From Lumbricus terrestris (lineage: Eukaryota; Annelida; Clitellata; Crassiclitellata; Lumbricidae), in contig OX457038.1 in NCBI GenBank assembly GCA_949752735.1, forward strand, positions 24,826,456 through 24,890,455: a stretch of 64,000 nucleotides of DNA, read 5' to 3'. Within the stretch, counting starts at the first letter, position 1. Each line of letters opens with the position of its first letter. The translations under genes were made by a program, and so were the position numbers. A model generated the notes under the pieces. It was given only the letters and a program-made list of their open reading frames with translations. It had not been told where the DNA came from and did no database searches. This document shows, piece by piece, positions 28,269 through 40,747 of the stretch.

Positions 28269-29393
28269 CATACATTCATTCATTTATGCATATATAAATA
28301 CACACACATACATGCACACATACATATATATACATACATACATGCATACACACATACAGACATAAATGCATACATACATGTACACATACGTAAATACATA
28401 CATACATGCACACACATGTAGGCATGAATACATACACATATATGCAATACATACATTCAAACATACATACACATGGAAACAAACATACATAGATACATAC
28501 ATACATAGATACATACATAGATACATACATACATACAGACATACATACATACATACATACATACATACATACATACATACATACATACATACATGCATGC
28601 ATACATACTCATATACATACATGGTTAAACCTGGTCATGCCATTAGCAAAGTTCTGCAACTAACGCCCATGATATCCTGGCTTTACAACAAGATTATATA
28701 CATGTCTTGTAAGTGTTTTTCTGTGGATGCCATGCAGTAATTGCGCCTTCCGCTTGCTTAGCTCTCCATTTCTAACTTTCCCAAGTACCATAGTGTTAGT
28801 TATTCCAACCCATATATTCCTCGATAGGTTTCTCATTTTTATAGGCCTACAGTTGCCTATCTAACAATCACTAATAGAATAACAACTTAAATAGGCTGAT
28901 AATACTCTACAACATGATTACTATTAACCTACACGGACCTTCTATTTTTTTTACTAAATACAATGGCAATGCTATGACGGGGGCAAGTTGCCCAGATGGG
29001 GCAAGTTGCCCAGGGCGTCTTGCCCCCGAACGGGATGTTGCATTGCAAAATGATTATAAATTATCGTCTACGTGTAAACCGAAAATTAATCAGAGCATAT
29101 AGTTCGAAAATGATTATTAAGCAAACCAGACTAATGACTTTATAGAAAAACGATTCTACAAATCTGAAAATTTTAAAGATCTCTTAGGAGTTTCTTACAG
29201 CGCAGACCCTAAAAACAGACTTTTAGTTATAACGACTGGTAAACAGCTTTAATATCGCAATTACTGATATTAATATGCATGAGGCTGTGTCAGGAAATAG
29301 TCTACTTGCTTAAAACTTGTTTGGAACGTTAAACTGTGAAAATACGGGGGATGGGCATCTGACCCCGCATGGGCGTCTTGCCCCGCTCTCCCC
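27731..29393. mobile_element. TA-flanked TIR element with an ATGT/ACAT microsatellite core
   Basis: GGGGAGAGCGGGGCAAGACG begins a 27-bp arm (27731-27757) matched perfectly inverted at 29367-29393. TA flanks both ends. The interior holds several GGGCAAGATGCCC-like palindromes, including 16-bp arms at 27914-27929 and 27936-27951, and a cluster at 28979-29026. Positions 28027-28210 are mainly (ATGT)n and 28210-28620 mainly (ACAT)n, so the repeat changes strand in the middle. No transposase is present. The long Tyr-Ile-His-Thr and Met-Tyr-Val-Cys frames are microsatellite artefacts. Confidence 0.88.
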
Positions 29394-29546
29394 TAATGGT
29401 CCAATCCCCCCAGTTATTTTTCCACAATTCTTACACTGCTTTAGGGTCAAGTGGGGTCAGATTGGCTGACCAGGTCTAGCATCAGCTCGTCACGCTATCA
29501 TTATATCTCTGCAGCACCTCTTCACGGATGATTGACAGCATTTGCG

Positions 29547-29625
29547 ATAAGACAAGAAGCGCCTCGGAGTAGACTTCTTGAAGGGGCACTGTATAAATTC
29601 TTGAAATGAGTGAGTGAATGAAAGT
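29547..29625 (+). mobile_element. LINE 3' tail fragment
   Basis: GAAGCGCCTCGGAGTAG, CTTCTTGAAGGGGCACTG and TATAAATTCTTG with GAGTGAGTGAATG match the tail of the CR1/L2-like family. Confidence 0.7.
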
Positions 29626-29639
29626 AAGTACATGCCATC

Positions 29640-30100
29640 CACATACTTTACAAGCTTCTTCTCATGGTCAAAGGGTTGGAGCATCGATATAAAATTCTGA
29701 CAGGCGAAATCTCAAGTCTTGGACCACGCTGGCGTTATATTAATACTGGCCTCAACAGAAGACAGGCAGCAGAATCTGGCAATGTGCTTCCGTTCTATCA
29801 GAATGTTAATTAACCAGCGAGAGATATTATAAGGCTTATCTAGGTAGGAGAGCTTAACAGTTGGGGTGGAATGCCAGGCCTTATCAAACGCTCTAGTGAG
29901 GTCCAAGGAGATGAGGGGTCACATTTGGCCTGATCTTGAGCATAGCCGTAATGTGTTGAAGGATGAGAAACATAGCAGCAGTGGCAAAACCAGTCGACCT
30001 GTATGTGTATCATTCCTCGGACTCTGTGACCATTGGTGGTTTGTCAAAAGTCTGATAAATGTGTGGTGTGGTAAGTGTATCTCAAAATAGCCTACTCAAA
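29640..30100 (-). pseudogene. Reverse transcriptase relic, minus strand
   Basis: The minus strand reads MDLTRAFDKAWH followed by KPYNISRWLINILIERKH, matching the first catalytic aspartate block of LINE reverse transcriptases (Asp-Leu-x-x-Ala-Phe-Asp-x-x-Trp-His) and the helix after it. The rest is decayed. Confidence 0.6.
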
Positions 30101-30556
30101 GTTTTTTTAAAAACTTTTTGTTATAGTGCTTGCCAGAGAATGCTGAAACATTTGCACAAATCTCGTTCACCAATCCAAAGAGTAGCAAGTTGCAATAGTT
30201 GAGGCAAAAATAGATCAGAGTATTTCATCTTATTATGAATGAAGTTATAAAATTTTCCTAGTCTGGCTGAGCATCCAATAAATGTCCAACCAGGTATTGA
30301 AGCAATTAAATGGCAGCAGCCTGTGATACTGAAATTGCATCATCATTCCCATTTTATAAGAGGAACACAATTCTGACTCTAGGGACTAAATAAACTCCGT
30401 CACTATGCAAACAATTTGCAAGGTAAAGCATTTTGGCCCAACGGCACTGCTTTCAACTAAGATTCACAAATACTGGACTTGTTTATCTGAGAATTTCACT
30501 ATTTTTTTGTACCTTAATTAGTCCAAACCTCTGTATTCCTAGCAATTCTTTGTTTA

Positions 30557-31068
30557 TCTATATCTATAAGAAAGGACTTGGCGGACTTTGTCCAGAATGC
30601 ACGCTCACAGTTTTGCAGCTACTGACCTTAAACATTGAACATAAATAGACTTTCACTCAACTTACTCAGGCATGCTATTTTCACCTTCTTATTCACTTTA
30701 GAACTCGAAATATTAGACATTTTAATTTTTGCCGTGTTATTTGCGCGATCGCTGCAAATGCGACGCCATTATTTGAATCGTCGTGCAATAACAAATGACG
30801 TCATTTTTCGCCAAAGCTTACACAGCGCAACCGCCCTGGGAAAGATAAATGGCTTAGGCCAAGGAGTATAATATACACTAAGAGGAGCCCCCATGCAACA
30901 TGAGTTTAACCAACAGAATTGGGGAAGACCTTACAAGCAGAGGGGCATAAATATATAACCATTTATAAACCCCAAATGGGCGGCGAAGCCGCCCCACAGG
31001 GGTGGGTGGAGCTGGGTTTGGGGACGAAAAATCCAAATTTCCCGTGCAACGCCGGGTACCCCAGCTAG
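30557..31068 (+). mobile_element. Intact non-autonomous Helitron, 512 bp
   Basis: It starts TCTATATCTATAAGAAAGGA after an A and ends CTAG before a T, the expected A/T insertion of Helitrons. The 3' hairpin CCCGTGCAACGCCGGG lies about 10 bp before the end. The body includes GGGCGGCGAAGCCGCCCC. There is no Rep/helicase gene. It serves as the uninterrupted reference for the copy split at 17090/24842. Confidence 0.85.
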
Positions 31069-31087
31069 TAAATTATAAGTTAAAAGC

Positions 31088-31478
31088 ATGGGCGGAGTTT
31101 ATCAAGGGATAGGGGGCTAAGCCTGCCCCCCAACTGCCCCCAAGAAGACCCAGATTCATTTTTAAAGTGTAAATGGTATCTTTTCCCAGGCTTAGCTCCC
31201 CAAGACCCAAGAAGTTGCACACTCATAAATTTGTGCGGGGAAAATGGTTCTGTTCACGAACGCGAAACTTCTGAATAACTAAAAGGTTCAACTTTTTTGT
31301 CCGGGAAAATTTATATTTTTCGGCGAGATTTCAGCCCGACGACAAAAAAGGTCATCAACTTTTTTGGGCCGAGAAAATATTTGTCGGCGCCGCTCGAGTC
31401 TTAGCCCCAATAAAGCCCAAGTTCTTTCCCCAGTTCTTTTTTAGCCCCTCCAAGAACGGAAACCAAACTCTGCCCATA
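31088..31478. mobile_element. Degraded member of the CATGGGCGGAG MITE group
   Basis: It begins CATGGGCGGAGTTT and ends AAACTCTGCCCATA, an inverted match with two differences. The inside has CGACGACAAAAAAGGTCATC and GGCGCCGC, as in related MITEs here. The flanking eight bases (TTTAAAAG and GTTAAAAT) agree only in part, so the target duplication is not secure. Confidence 0.5.
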
Positions 31479-31995
31479 GTTAAAATCTCATCTGTTTTTG
31501 TTACATATCGTCCATAAGTGTGTTCTTGGTTTGGGGCAACGTAACCATTGACCATGATGGACCAGTGGCTAAATTGTTCATTAAGATCTCAAGATGTTCT
31601 GCAAGTCTAAAATCTGACTATCTGATGAATCTATAATAATAGCTATTCGCATAAGATAAAAAAAAGTGTGAAGCATAGTGCGTATCACCGATTACTGAGA
31701 CTAAGAACACATTTACTTGCTTTTGTATATGCTACTTCATCATCTGCTACAACAGCTAAGACAGCAGAAGGGACATCATTAAACCTGCCATTAGTGCAAG
31801 ACGGTGGTTCTCAAACCTGACAATTAACAAATTTAGTTACAGGCTTTACTCTCGTTTAACCGCAATGATTCAGCACAACAGTCAACATAAAACCAGCATT
31901 TAACGCAATCTGCCATGATGCTGTCAGCCTATGAAAAATACGTCACTCATGAAAATGTCAAATAGTGTACATAGGAACATCTACACGTCACCGGC

Positions 31996-34900
31996 CTAAA
32001 GTGGTAAAGGCAATGATTTCACTTCGTCGTAGGCAGCGTCGTACAAATCCTTGTAGTCTTCATGTGACTTGATCATCAGTGCACAGGTCTGCCTATGTGA
32101 GCCACATGCACCACCCAAACCCTGCAAGAAAGAAACAAGAAAACTGAGAAAATTTTATTGCCACCAATACCATGTTGTATGAGCAAATGGAGAAAGTGTG
32201 ACTGCTGCTATAAATAAAAGTCAGTGATGTTACCTTGATAGACTGACTGTAGCAGCAGTGTAGCTGGTGTCGTTGGTCATGCAAGCTGGCTGTCTAAATA
32301 TATTGCTGAAACCTTAGATTATATCATATTTCCTTTCAACGAGAACTTTTATGTTATGTTGATGCAAATCATGTGAATCACCTATCTATCATAACTTATA
32401 ACTAAAACACTGACTATAATCTTTTGTTACCACCAGACTTGACTACTGCTGCTCTCTCTATGCTGGCCTACCAATTGCCAATCTGAGTTGCCTTGATCGC
32501 ATCCTGCGCTCTGTCCACCTTATTGGCCGCACATCCAAATTCAGCCACATCTCCAGCTATATCCGTGACATTTTCCACTGGCTCCCACTCAAGCAGCGAA
32601 TTGAGTATAGGATCTATACCCTAGTCTGGCGCTGCATGCTAGGCCCTGCTCACCTTTGTGAGCTCTGTAGCCCTATTCTTAGTGCTCATCATTTCCGCTC
32701 CCTTTGTTCGACTGAGCAAAGTCTGCTTTACGTCCCTTTTGCTCGTACTTTCACTATGAAGAACCATGCTTTCTCGGCAGTACCTCAACCTGGAATGGTC
32801 TTCCTCTGGCACTCCGCTCTTTCTAAAAATACTTCGCAGTCTTTCCTCTCTCATCTTAAGACAGTTTCATTTGGTCACGCTTAGGTTGGGAGCGCCTCTG
32901 AGAAGCCCCCTTGAAGAGGCGCTATATAAATGCATCTAATGAATGAATAATTAATAAAAATGCAGATTTTAATGGCAGGGCTCATTGTTAAGACTCATTT
33001 GTTCAGTGCCTAACTTAACATCAGCAGCACTCAGCACAAGGAAAGACGAAAACCAACCAAGTGATGACTGATCAGCTGTGGACCTCTCAAGGATGGATGG
33101 ATCCGATTTTACCAGGGTCTATGACAACAGAGGCTGTTACCCTGGAAAGGCCGTTACCCTGGACAGAAATTTGCTCGGCATATCACAGCACGTAAGAGCT
33201 TTTGCAATTGCAGTTTTTTTTAAGGAAGGAGGGAAGCTGAAGACCATGGAAACTATCATGGACAAATTGAAGTGCTTGGAGATGAAGTGGAGGCGAATGG
33301 AGACGATGTTCTCATTGGGCAAAGTTCTAGGGAATGTAAACCTGGAATCCTGAATCCTAGGAACATTTCAGATTCTGTATAAATTTCCAGGATTGACAAA
33401 CATGGAATCTCAAGTTTCCGAAATTACAAATATCCGACATTAGGATAAAAACTGCTTGATCCACTATGCAATTCTTCCTTGGTCAATACTCAATAGGTGC
33501 TAAACAACAGATAAGCAGAGGTTCCTCGTGCAGTGGGTCAGTGGGCTTTTCGTACCTGAATCATCATACGTACGACGGCGTACACAAATCACCTAAATCT
33601 GGTGATCCCACTCTCTCCCTCCATGAGTGTGTAATATTTATAGACAGCCCCCAATCGCCTACATTGAGAAAACTTAGGTTTAAAGTTGTCTTTGAATCAG
33701 TTAACGCTTCATTCTATTGCACAAGCATTGCGACGATAAGATCTCCTAAGTTGCTCTGGTGCAACATAAATCACTTAACTGGAAATCCGGTGGCTAATTG
33801 ATAACAGAGGAAAACTATCTTTGATGTGCTTCACTGATTGATTGCATGCATCTATCAATTCCATCGATTTATAAAGAGGTCTAGAAGCTGACTTGGAATT
33901 AAAGCAAGCGTAACCCATTGTGTGAGCATCGTGACATGATGTCAATGGCAATGGCGCTACATTGATTGCTTCAGCATCTCGAATGTTGATCGCCTACATA
34001 GAGAAAACTATCGCCAATGTGTTTCAGGGTATAGCAGCATCCCTCCTACTCCTGGAGTCATTCAGAGGCTCAAAAATAACCATGGAATTAATTAGTGCAT
34101 TATTCTATATTGCATGAGCATTACGACAAGATCACCTTTCCACTGTCATTTCATAAATTTTGTTAAACAGGAAAGATGCTAGAGCTGTACACTGAAACAT
34201 GTAGATGACAGTTTTCTGTTCCATGTGTTAAGTCATAGGTTGTCCTCTCACAGACAAATACAACATGAACCACACCACAACAATTAAAATTGGCATTACC
34301 TCTTTTGATGGAACGTAACAGTATGGTATTTCTTTCTCTTCACATAACACAGGCATATGACAAATGACATCTATTGGATTTGTATCACCAGCCAGAATAA
34401 CAATTCTGAAAGTGAAATAATATTTAATTAATATTATTAATGATATATAGTACAGTTCATATGTGCAGATAAGAGAAATAATTTTATGGCCTAGGACACA
34501 TGACAACAGATTGATCAAGACCCCCTAAAAAAAGAAAGCAACATCACAAAAGCAAGCCTCTTGAAACAACACATGAAGCAGTTGTGTTAAGAAACTTTTA
34601 AATGCTCTTCAAACGTGCATCAAAAACGTATGTTTGTTTCAGTGAACAAGCATTGATCAACAATGTCACCAGGATTTGACCCAGGGATCAGGCATTCAAT
34701 TCACACCAGGCAGTAAAAGAGAATACAGCCCTGAGCATTTATGCTAGAAATGAGCATCCTGGTGGGCTGAAATTTTACAAGCAGCTTCTGTCAACATCTG
34801 AACAGATGCGCTCTTCACATTATATATATGCCAGAATTTCCTAAAGGTCTGCTTTTTAATCAGGCTCTCACAACAAAATCGCTAAACTAACTAACTAGTG

Positions 34901-35731
34901 TAGTACTTTTCACAAAGAAAATCGCATTTCAGCTAACAAACTCTAAGACTCATTAAAAATTAACTGAATAAAGATACTTTTTGAGCCTCAACACTAGACA
35001 GATATATTTTCAGACATGTTACAAACCCCTTTTCTCCTTTTCTGATAAACTTCTGTACTTCACGAACACCTTTTCTTAATTGCTTTTGTTTCTGAGCTAC
35101 ACAACAAATAGATCAAAATGAATTTATTTATCATGGTAGCAAGGAGAAACTAATAACCCATTAAAATTGTTCACAATTCAGTAGCCGCATAGATAATCTT
35201 GACTGGAACTGCTGACAAACAGTTCTAAAAACAGATTTTGAAACAAAAGTCATTCTAAGCAAGCTGTTAATTAGTAGGCCTATTTTGTAACCCACCTACA
35301 AGTTGTAAGAACAGCATTTTTAATCATTGGCAAACACACTTTCGCGGAAATATTAGGCTGCTGTGGATGTAGGTCAGCGCTCTATACTCCTCCAATTTGG
35401 GGTGGCCATATTCTTTACTTGATGCATATCGGCAAACGAGCCGATGTAATCCTTTACCCCAACACTTTCCACTTTTTCTTTCAGCATTCACGACTATCAA
35501 GTTTTAACATTTGCAGCGCCAGCAATTTGTGCATTACAAACGTGTGAATTGCAAACAATTCATTGGATCGGGTAATAACTTACCTTTCTTTATAACTTTG
35601 AAAATCCTCTTTGCCATCTTTTTAGAAGCCAATGGATTGGCGATGGGTGAAACCCGAGATACTAAAACGTCCCAATCGACTGATTCTTTCACTTCTTCTT
35701 CACCCTCCGAGCGTCGAATTTCTTTTGTCAT
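31996..35731 (-). CDS. NHP2: NHP2, H/ACA ribonucleoprotein core subunit (4 exons, 149 aa)
   Basis: NHP2 binds RNA as part of H/ACA snoRNPs, which make pseudouridine in rRNA and snRNA and process telomerase RNA, in the nucleolus and Cajal bodies. Coding exons on the minus strand are 35584-35731, 35027-35096, 34300-34405 and 31996-32121, all GT-AG with matching phases. MTKEIRR is the chosen start by comparison with family length. [19 protein letters not shown] is the N-terminal block. The L7Ae-type RNA-binding fold follows: [48 protein letters not shown]. Exon 4 has [11 protein letters not shown] and ends SLPLPL, as in vertebrate NHP2. The frame stays open 30 codons upstream to a second ATG at 35821, an alternative start. 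Intron 3 holds a LINE relic. RhoBTB lies 3.7 kb upstream on the same strand. Confidence 0.95.
32425..32945 (+). pseudogene. CR1/L2-like LINE 3' end in NHP2 intron 3
   Basis: The plus strand reads [20 protein letters not shown], then [39 protein letters not shown] and, after a frameshift, the Leu-Ser-His-Leu-Lys-Thr end. The tail is GGGAGCGCCTCTGAGAAG, CTTGAAGAGGCGCTATATAA and (GAAT)n. It lies antisense to NHP2. Confidence 0.85.
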
Positions 35732-35826
35732 GATTATTTTAAATTTATCCAACCAAAACGTGAACTGCACCACTTTATTTTCGCTCACCGGAAACAAGCC
35801 GGTTTGAGAAACCATAGACATCTTCC

Positions 35827-35853
35827 ATTTACTATAATCATATTATAGTAAAT
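35827..35853. promoter_or_regulatory. Perfect 12-bp hairpin just upstream of NHP2
   Basis: ATTTACTATAAT and its exact inverse ATTATAGTAAAT are separated by three bases. It lies 96-122 bp before the chosen NHP2 start codon. It could be a dyad site for a DNA-binding protein, a 5' UTR hairpin or chance in AT-rich DNA. The pattern is certain; the function is not. Confidence 0.4.
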
Positions 35854-38800
35854 GAGTAAATGTCCCCTCTAAGTCTCCGCCCATGCTACAATATGTTCCA
35901 CAAGGTAGCTTTTTGGTCAATTTTTCATCATATAATGCACCATAGACGCTCACCATATATAATAAACCCACCTTAGTTACTAATACTGTATAATTATGAT
36001 GACCTATGGTACATTTTACACTAATAATTATGCTCATTTTTCTCACCACGGATACTGATTCTGGGTTAAAATATATAGTCAAATGGGTTATCGCTGAAAT
36101 GACTGAGAGTTCGTTGCCATCTCCGGGTTGACAAAATGAATTTCCATATTACCAAGAGAGAACTCTATACATTAAACTAAAGAATAGAGTGCACACAAGT
36201 GCCTCCTTGTGGACCCCCATTGGTGGCATGTATGAAGACTTACTGCTACAACCTAGCGAGTTGAGCATATATGTATTCATCATTGCTCATTATACTTAAT
36301 GCTTGATATTTCTAGACAAAAACAATATGTTGTTTACTGGTTATTAGTGTAAACTTAAAAAAACAGTCTTCCAAAGTTCCTACGAAGTATTACCTACGGT
36401 CCTACGGAAGGTTTTTTAAAATGACATCATTGATGTGGTTTATAAGAAGATTCAAATTTAAGTGTCTAGAAAATTATATAGCACATTATTTAGTAAATTC
36501 AAGTGAAATATTAAATAAAGTTTCGCATTTTGATGTTTGATGTGATGTCACATTTCTTAAACGCCCCTCCCTTCATCACAAATATGTGACCCTCTCCTCC
36601 TACATGCAAGACGTCATTTATGGACGGTCCAAAACACATATATCGTAATAGTGTAGCCTAGAATATTATGTATGTATGTCAATAAAAGTTCAATTTAATT
36701 TATTCAGCAACCAAATTGCATAGGTGTCCTTTATTGTAAATCAAGACTAAATCACGTGTTTCTGGCTGGCATTTAAGCTAATTTCACCTAGGCTACAAAT
36801 TATTCTGTGGTTAATATGAAAGTCGCTGCTTCCCTCACTGCCTTGTCTTTAGTCTTAATCAATTAATGCTGCACTTAATCAACAATAATCATTATCCAAG
36901 AATTAATGTATTGAATGACATTATGTAACTATAGTCATTTCAACTGCCATGAATCACGCACGTAATAAGCAATCACTTTATTAGACTTGCCTTTCAGAAA
37001 CATGTGACGTATGCAATGCGATGAAGAGAGGTATTGAACCTCTGAATGAACCACACAACATGCTTAGCAAAGTACAAGTAAACAAACGTTATTGAGCAAA
37101 ACATTCATACATGACATTCTGTACTGGCTCCTTCATAAATAGCGAATCAAGTATAGGATTGTTGCTCCAGTCTGTCGCTGCCTGCTATGCATCACTCCTG
37201 CCTACCTTAGTGCATGCTGAATGAACATGTAGATTGCCATACTAAAATAAGAAATGGCCAAACACAGTATTACCTAAATATTCCACGGATAGCCTACAAC
37301 ATAATAATAAGCACACTTTTCAAAAGCATAGAAACAGTTTGTCAGATAGTCATACACTTAACATTCTTAACTGTCAAAAGCGTCTTCAAGCCAAGTGATT
37401 ATCACTTTGTAAACAAACTTCAGATTAGACAAAATATTCAGTTTAAAGAGACTCAAAAACGTAAACAAATTAGATTCCTGTCATGCTTCTTAATCTTCCA
37501 CCTTCTTAAATTCAAACCTAAAATGGATGAACACTTTTAATATGCCAAAAATTGAGCTACATTACTAGCTTCAAAATCAAGATCATTTGAGGTAGGTATG
37601 GAAACAACAAAGCACAGTACATTCATAACTCATAAGCAAAAACAACCCTGCAATTAACATGTAAATTCTTTAACAGACGACTTTATAATAAGAAATCGAT
37701 GAATTCCTATTTCTAGTAAATCCTAGTCATTCTTTCTCTTTAGTTGATGTCATCCAGAACTCTGCCACTGGTCGGGTTCGGCCAGTGCAAGTCCCAAGCC
37801 TGGATAAAGCAGGAAGGTTGCCAGATGTGTGTCAATACTCTGGCAGTAAAAAAGAAACATGAATGAAACTTGATGCACGGAAGGAGCATCATCAAGCAAC
37901 TACGTCCTACGGGCGATGAACCCATGACATTGATGATGATCCAGAACAAGGTTTTATGAATACATCACTAAATAAGCAGATCCTGGATAATTATTCAAGA
38001 AACATCTTAAAACTCACAATTGTCACTGGCTTTCAACATCTTCATATTGCATTACTGCCTGCATCCAATGCAAATTATAGAAAATATATATTTTCTTGCA
38101 GTATAAAAATAACTTCAGTGCTCTGCAAATCAACAAAGTGACTGAGAATCAGATTATGTGGATAAATTCATAAAATACAACGCAAGCAGAATAGCATATC
38201 CTTCCACAACACTATAATGGCTGCAATTGCACAATAATATAAAAGCAGCATAACAACACATGTATAAAAATATCTTAGGACATATCTTCTTCGCAGTGCA
38301 CTGCTAAGATCAAGGAGCCATGCACAGCTTCAAAAGTCTTCAGATCCTGCGTCATTATAAATTCAACCAAAGCTAAAAGCATTTAAATGTCATGGGCAGC
38401 TGTCATGTTAACGCGTGAACGATGCATTCTTGAGGTTAAACAACTAACAGCTATGTCCTTTATCAAAATTCATGAACTCATGTCTAAGTATTGAGCAGTA
38501 CTTCTTGAACAGTTCAACTTCCTTCTGTTGTGTGTGCCACCAAAAAGTATCCAAAGCACAAAATCATCAGTGCATAATTAACCAGCGTTAATATCCACTG
38601 TTCATTTTGTTAGCTGCTAAGCAGCTGTGGAGTCAGTCACTGCCATATACTCACAAGAGACGAATTGAACACAGTTTCGGCTGCATCAAGAAATGTTGGG
38701 AGACTGCAAGCTCACTGAGGAAGTTGATGATGATGCATACTGTGTAGTCGTAGTTCTTCTTGCAGGAACATTGCATATTTCATTAAAAGAAATCCATGTC

Positions 38801-39450
38801 CATTTGCAGTTTACAATTTCCACAGCATATATGCAAAACTGGCAAAAGGAATTCTTTATAAATCAGACTTTGGAAATAAGCATTCATTATACTGTCATGA
38901 AAGTGATAATTTGATGAAAGAGAATAAAGCATAGCAGAATATGTAGCTTTCTCCATGATGTCAATTTCCAGAATATTTTAAATGCCCTCACATGCATGCA
39001 ACATCTCTCAAGAAACTCCAGAAACTTAAAAGCAAATGTTAAGATCTTCTGCACTGGACTCTCTGAAGACTTGATTGTGCATTCATTCTATCACACCTAG
39101 TGAGACAAAAAAGAACAAAACAATTTAGACTAGACCTACAATGCCCTACATACTAAGTTTATAAGAGAAGCAACAAAGACTTGTTTAAACAATTGGGAAT
39201 ATTCAGCTTCAGCTATTAAAGATGACCTTTCCATGCCTCTAAATACACACTTCTGTGCGCGTTTGCATGCGTAAACTTGTGAGATGACGATGATGATAAT
39301 GACGACGACGATAAGAATGGTGATGATGTATTAGAATACAGGTGAAGGATATGCCCATACAAAATCTAAAAACTTTCTGCATTGCTGTCATGCACTCTGC
39401 ATTTTCAACAGAATTCCCCCATTCATTTGAACTACAACTCCATACCCAGT
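35854..39450. other. Region between NHP2 and the RhoBTB stop codon
   Basis: The right-hand part should hold the RhoBTB 3' UTR. Recognisable pieces are a decayed MITE at about 36540-36636 whose right end GACGTCATTTATGGACGG matches the MITE at 8209, a LINE scrap at 37115-37215 (plus; tyrosine-tryptophan-leucine then CRCLLCITPAYLSAC), and a repeat at 37737-37950 sharing AGTCCCAAGCCTGGA with about 13590. No other exon was seen. Confidence 0.5.
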
Positions 39451-40712
39451 TTATCTGACTTTACCAACACAAAATATGTACAACAACCTGGTTTCTGTGA
39501 CTATAAAGTTCTGAGATGATATACTAACAGCTGCGACTGCATTCTGACATTTTTTCATCTTTTTCTTTTTTCTGCCACTGAAGCGAGACAGACAGCCACA
39601 AGGAAGACAAGCATGACTAGGCTTCTGTCTCCTCTGTACATCAAAGACATTCTTCTCATAGATGTCATACTCCTTCTGATACCTGATAAATAAAAATACA
39701 CCTTACAGCAGATAATTGTGACTTCATTCTGAATTCTATCACCAGATTTGGCCAGTCATCCAGCCAACACATGGACAATTCAAAACATTCATCTGAAAAG
39801 TTAGCATTTAAATGCTATAATTTCTCCATAATTTATATGTAACATAATGCAACTGGACATATTTAGTATTTACCTCTTTAATGATTTAATGCTGAATTGC
39901 ATTGGTTTCCAAGTCACTCTTAGTACCAGCTCTTTGTCACCAATTTAAGGCCGCTGTGATCAGCGTAAATGACAGTTAGAATGCGGTCATTTACTAGGAA
40001 ATAGCACCACTGACACACATGTAGAATCTAATCAATAAAGTTACATTGAAGTTGACCCAATGTTCAGATCTTCTGGTCTGTGCTGAACTGAGATTAAGCA
40101 ATAATGACAGTAAAGTAGTTGTAGCACACGGCAAATAACAGAAGACATCTAAATCAATTAGAACCACGTAATGTTGGCACTTTAAGCCAGAGAGACATCC
40201 ATTACACTAACCCCTTCCCTCATGCTGAACTGAAATTGAGCAATAACGACAGTAAAGTAGTCGTAGTACATGGCTATGCTCATTGCGCTTAATGATCAGA
40301 TGACAGAAGATTCTCCATCCTCAACTTGGTCAAGAATATTATGTCTGAAATCCTCTCACAATGTGAGGAGCACCTACCTTGAAGGAAAGTGCAGCCATGG
40401 CCAATATGTGTACTGTTGTACATAAAAGATACAGGGCCACAGACCCAGGACAGAACCATGTAGCAGCTCAAATGAGGAGGACCAGATTGAGTTGGTAGAA
40501 CCAAGCCACCAAGTGCAATCAGAGAGACACAAGCACAAACCACTGCAGAGGACTAACCATGATGCCAAAAAGAAAGGCACTTTAAGAGAATGCCATTGTG
40601 GACAGTATCAAAAGAGCAAGCAGAGCTACCCGACTTGTTTTTAATGGCTCAAAAGAAATAAGTAACAATAACTGGGAAAGGGAAGCAAATCATTGCTGAC
40701 TAGCATGCTAAA

Positions 40713-40747
<35 letters not shown>

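Noticed and set aside
28018..28740. Overlapping ORFs rich in Tyr, Ile, His, Thr or Met, Tyr, Val, Cys
   Set aside because: Reading frames of the ATGT/ACAT microsatellite inside the TIR element at 27731-29393.
33078..33353. 91-aa plus-strand ORF in NHP2 intron 3
   Set aside because: No family motif, no splice context, antisense to NHP2; probably chance or old repeat.
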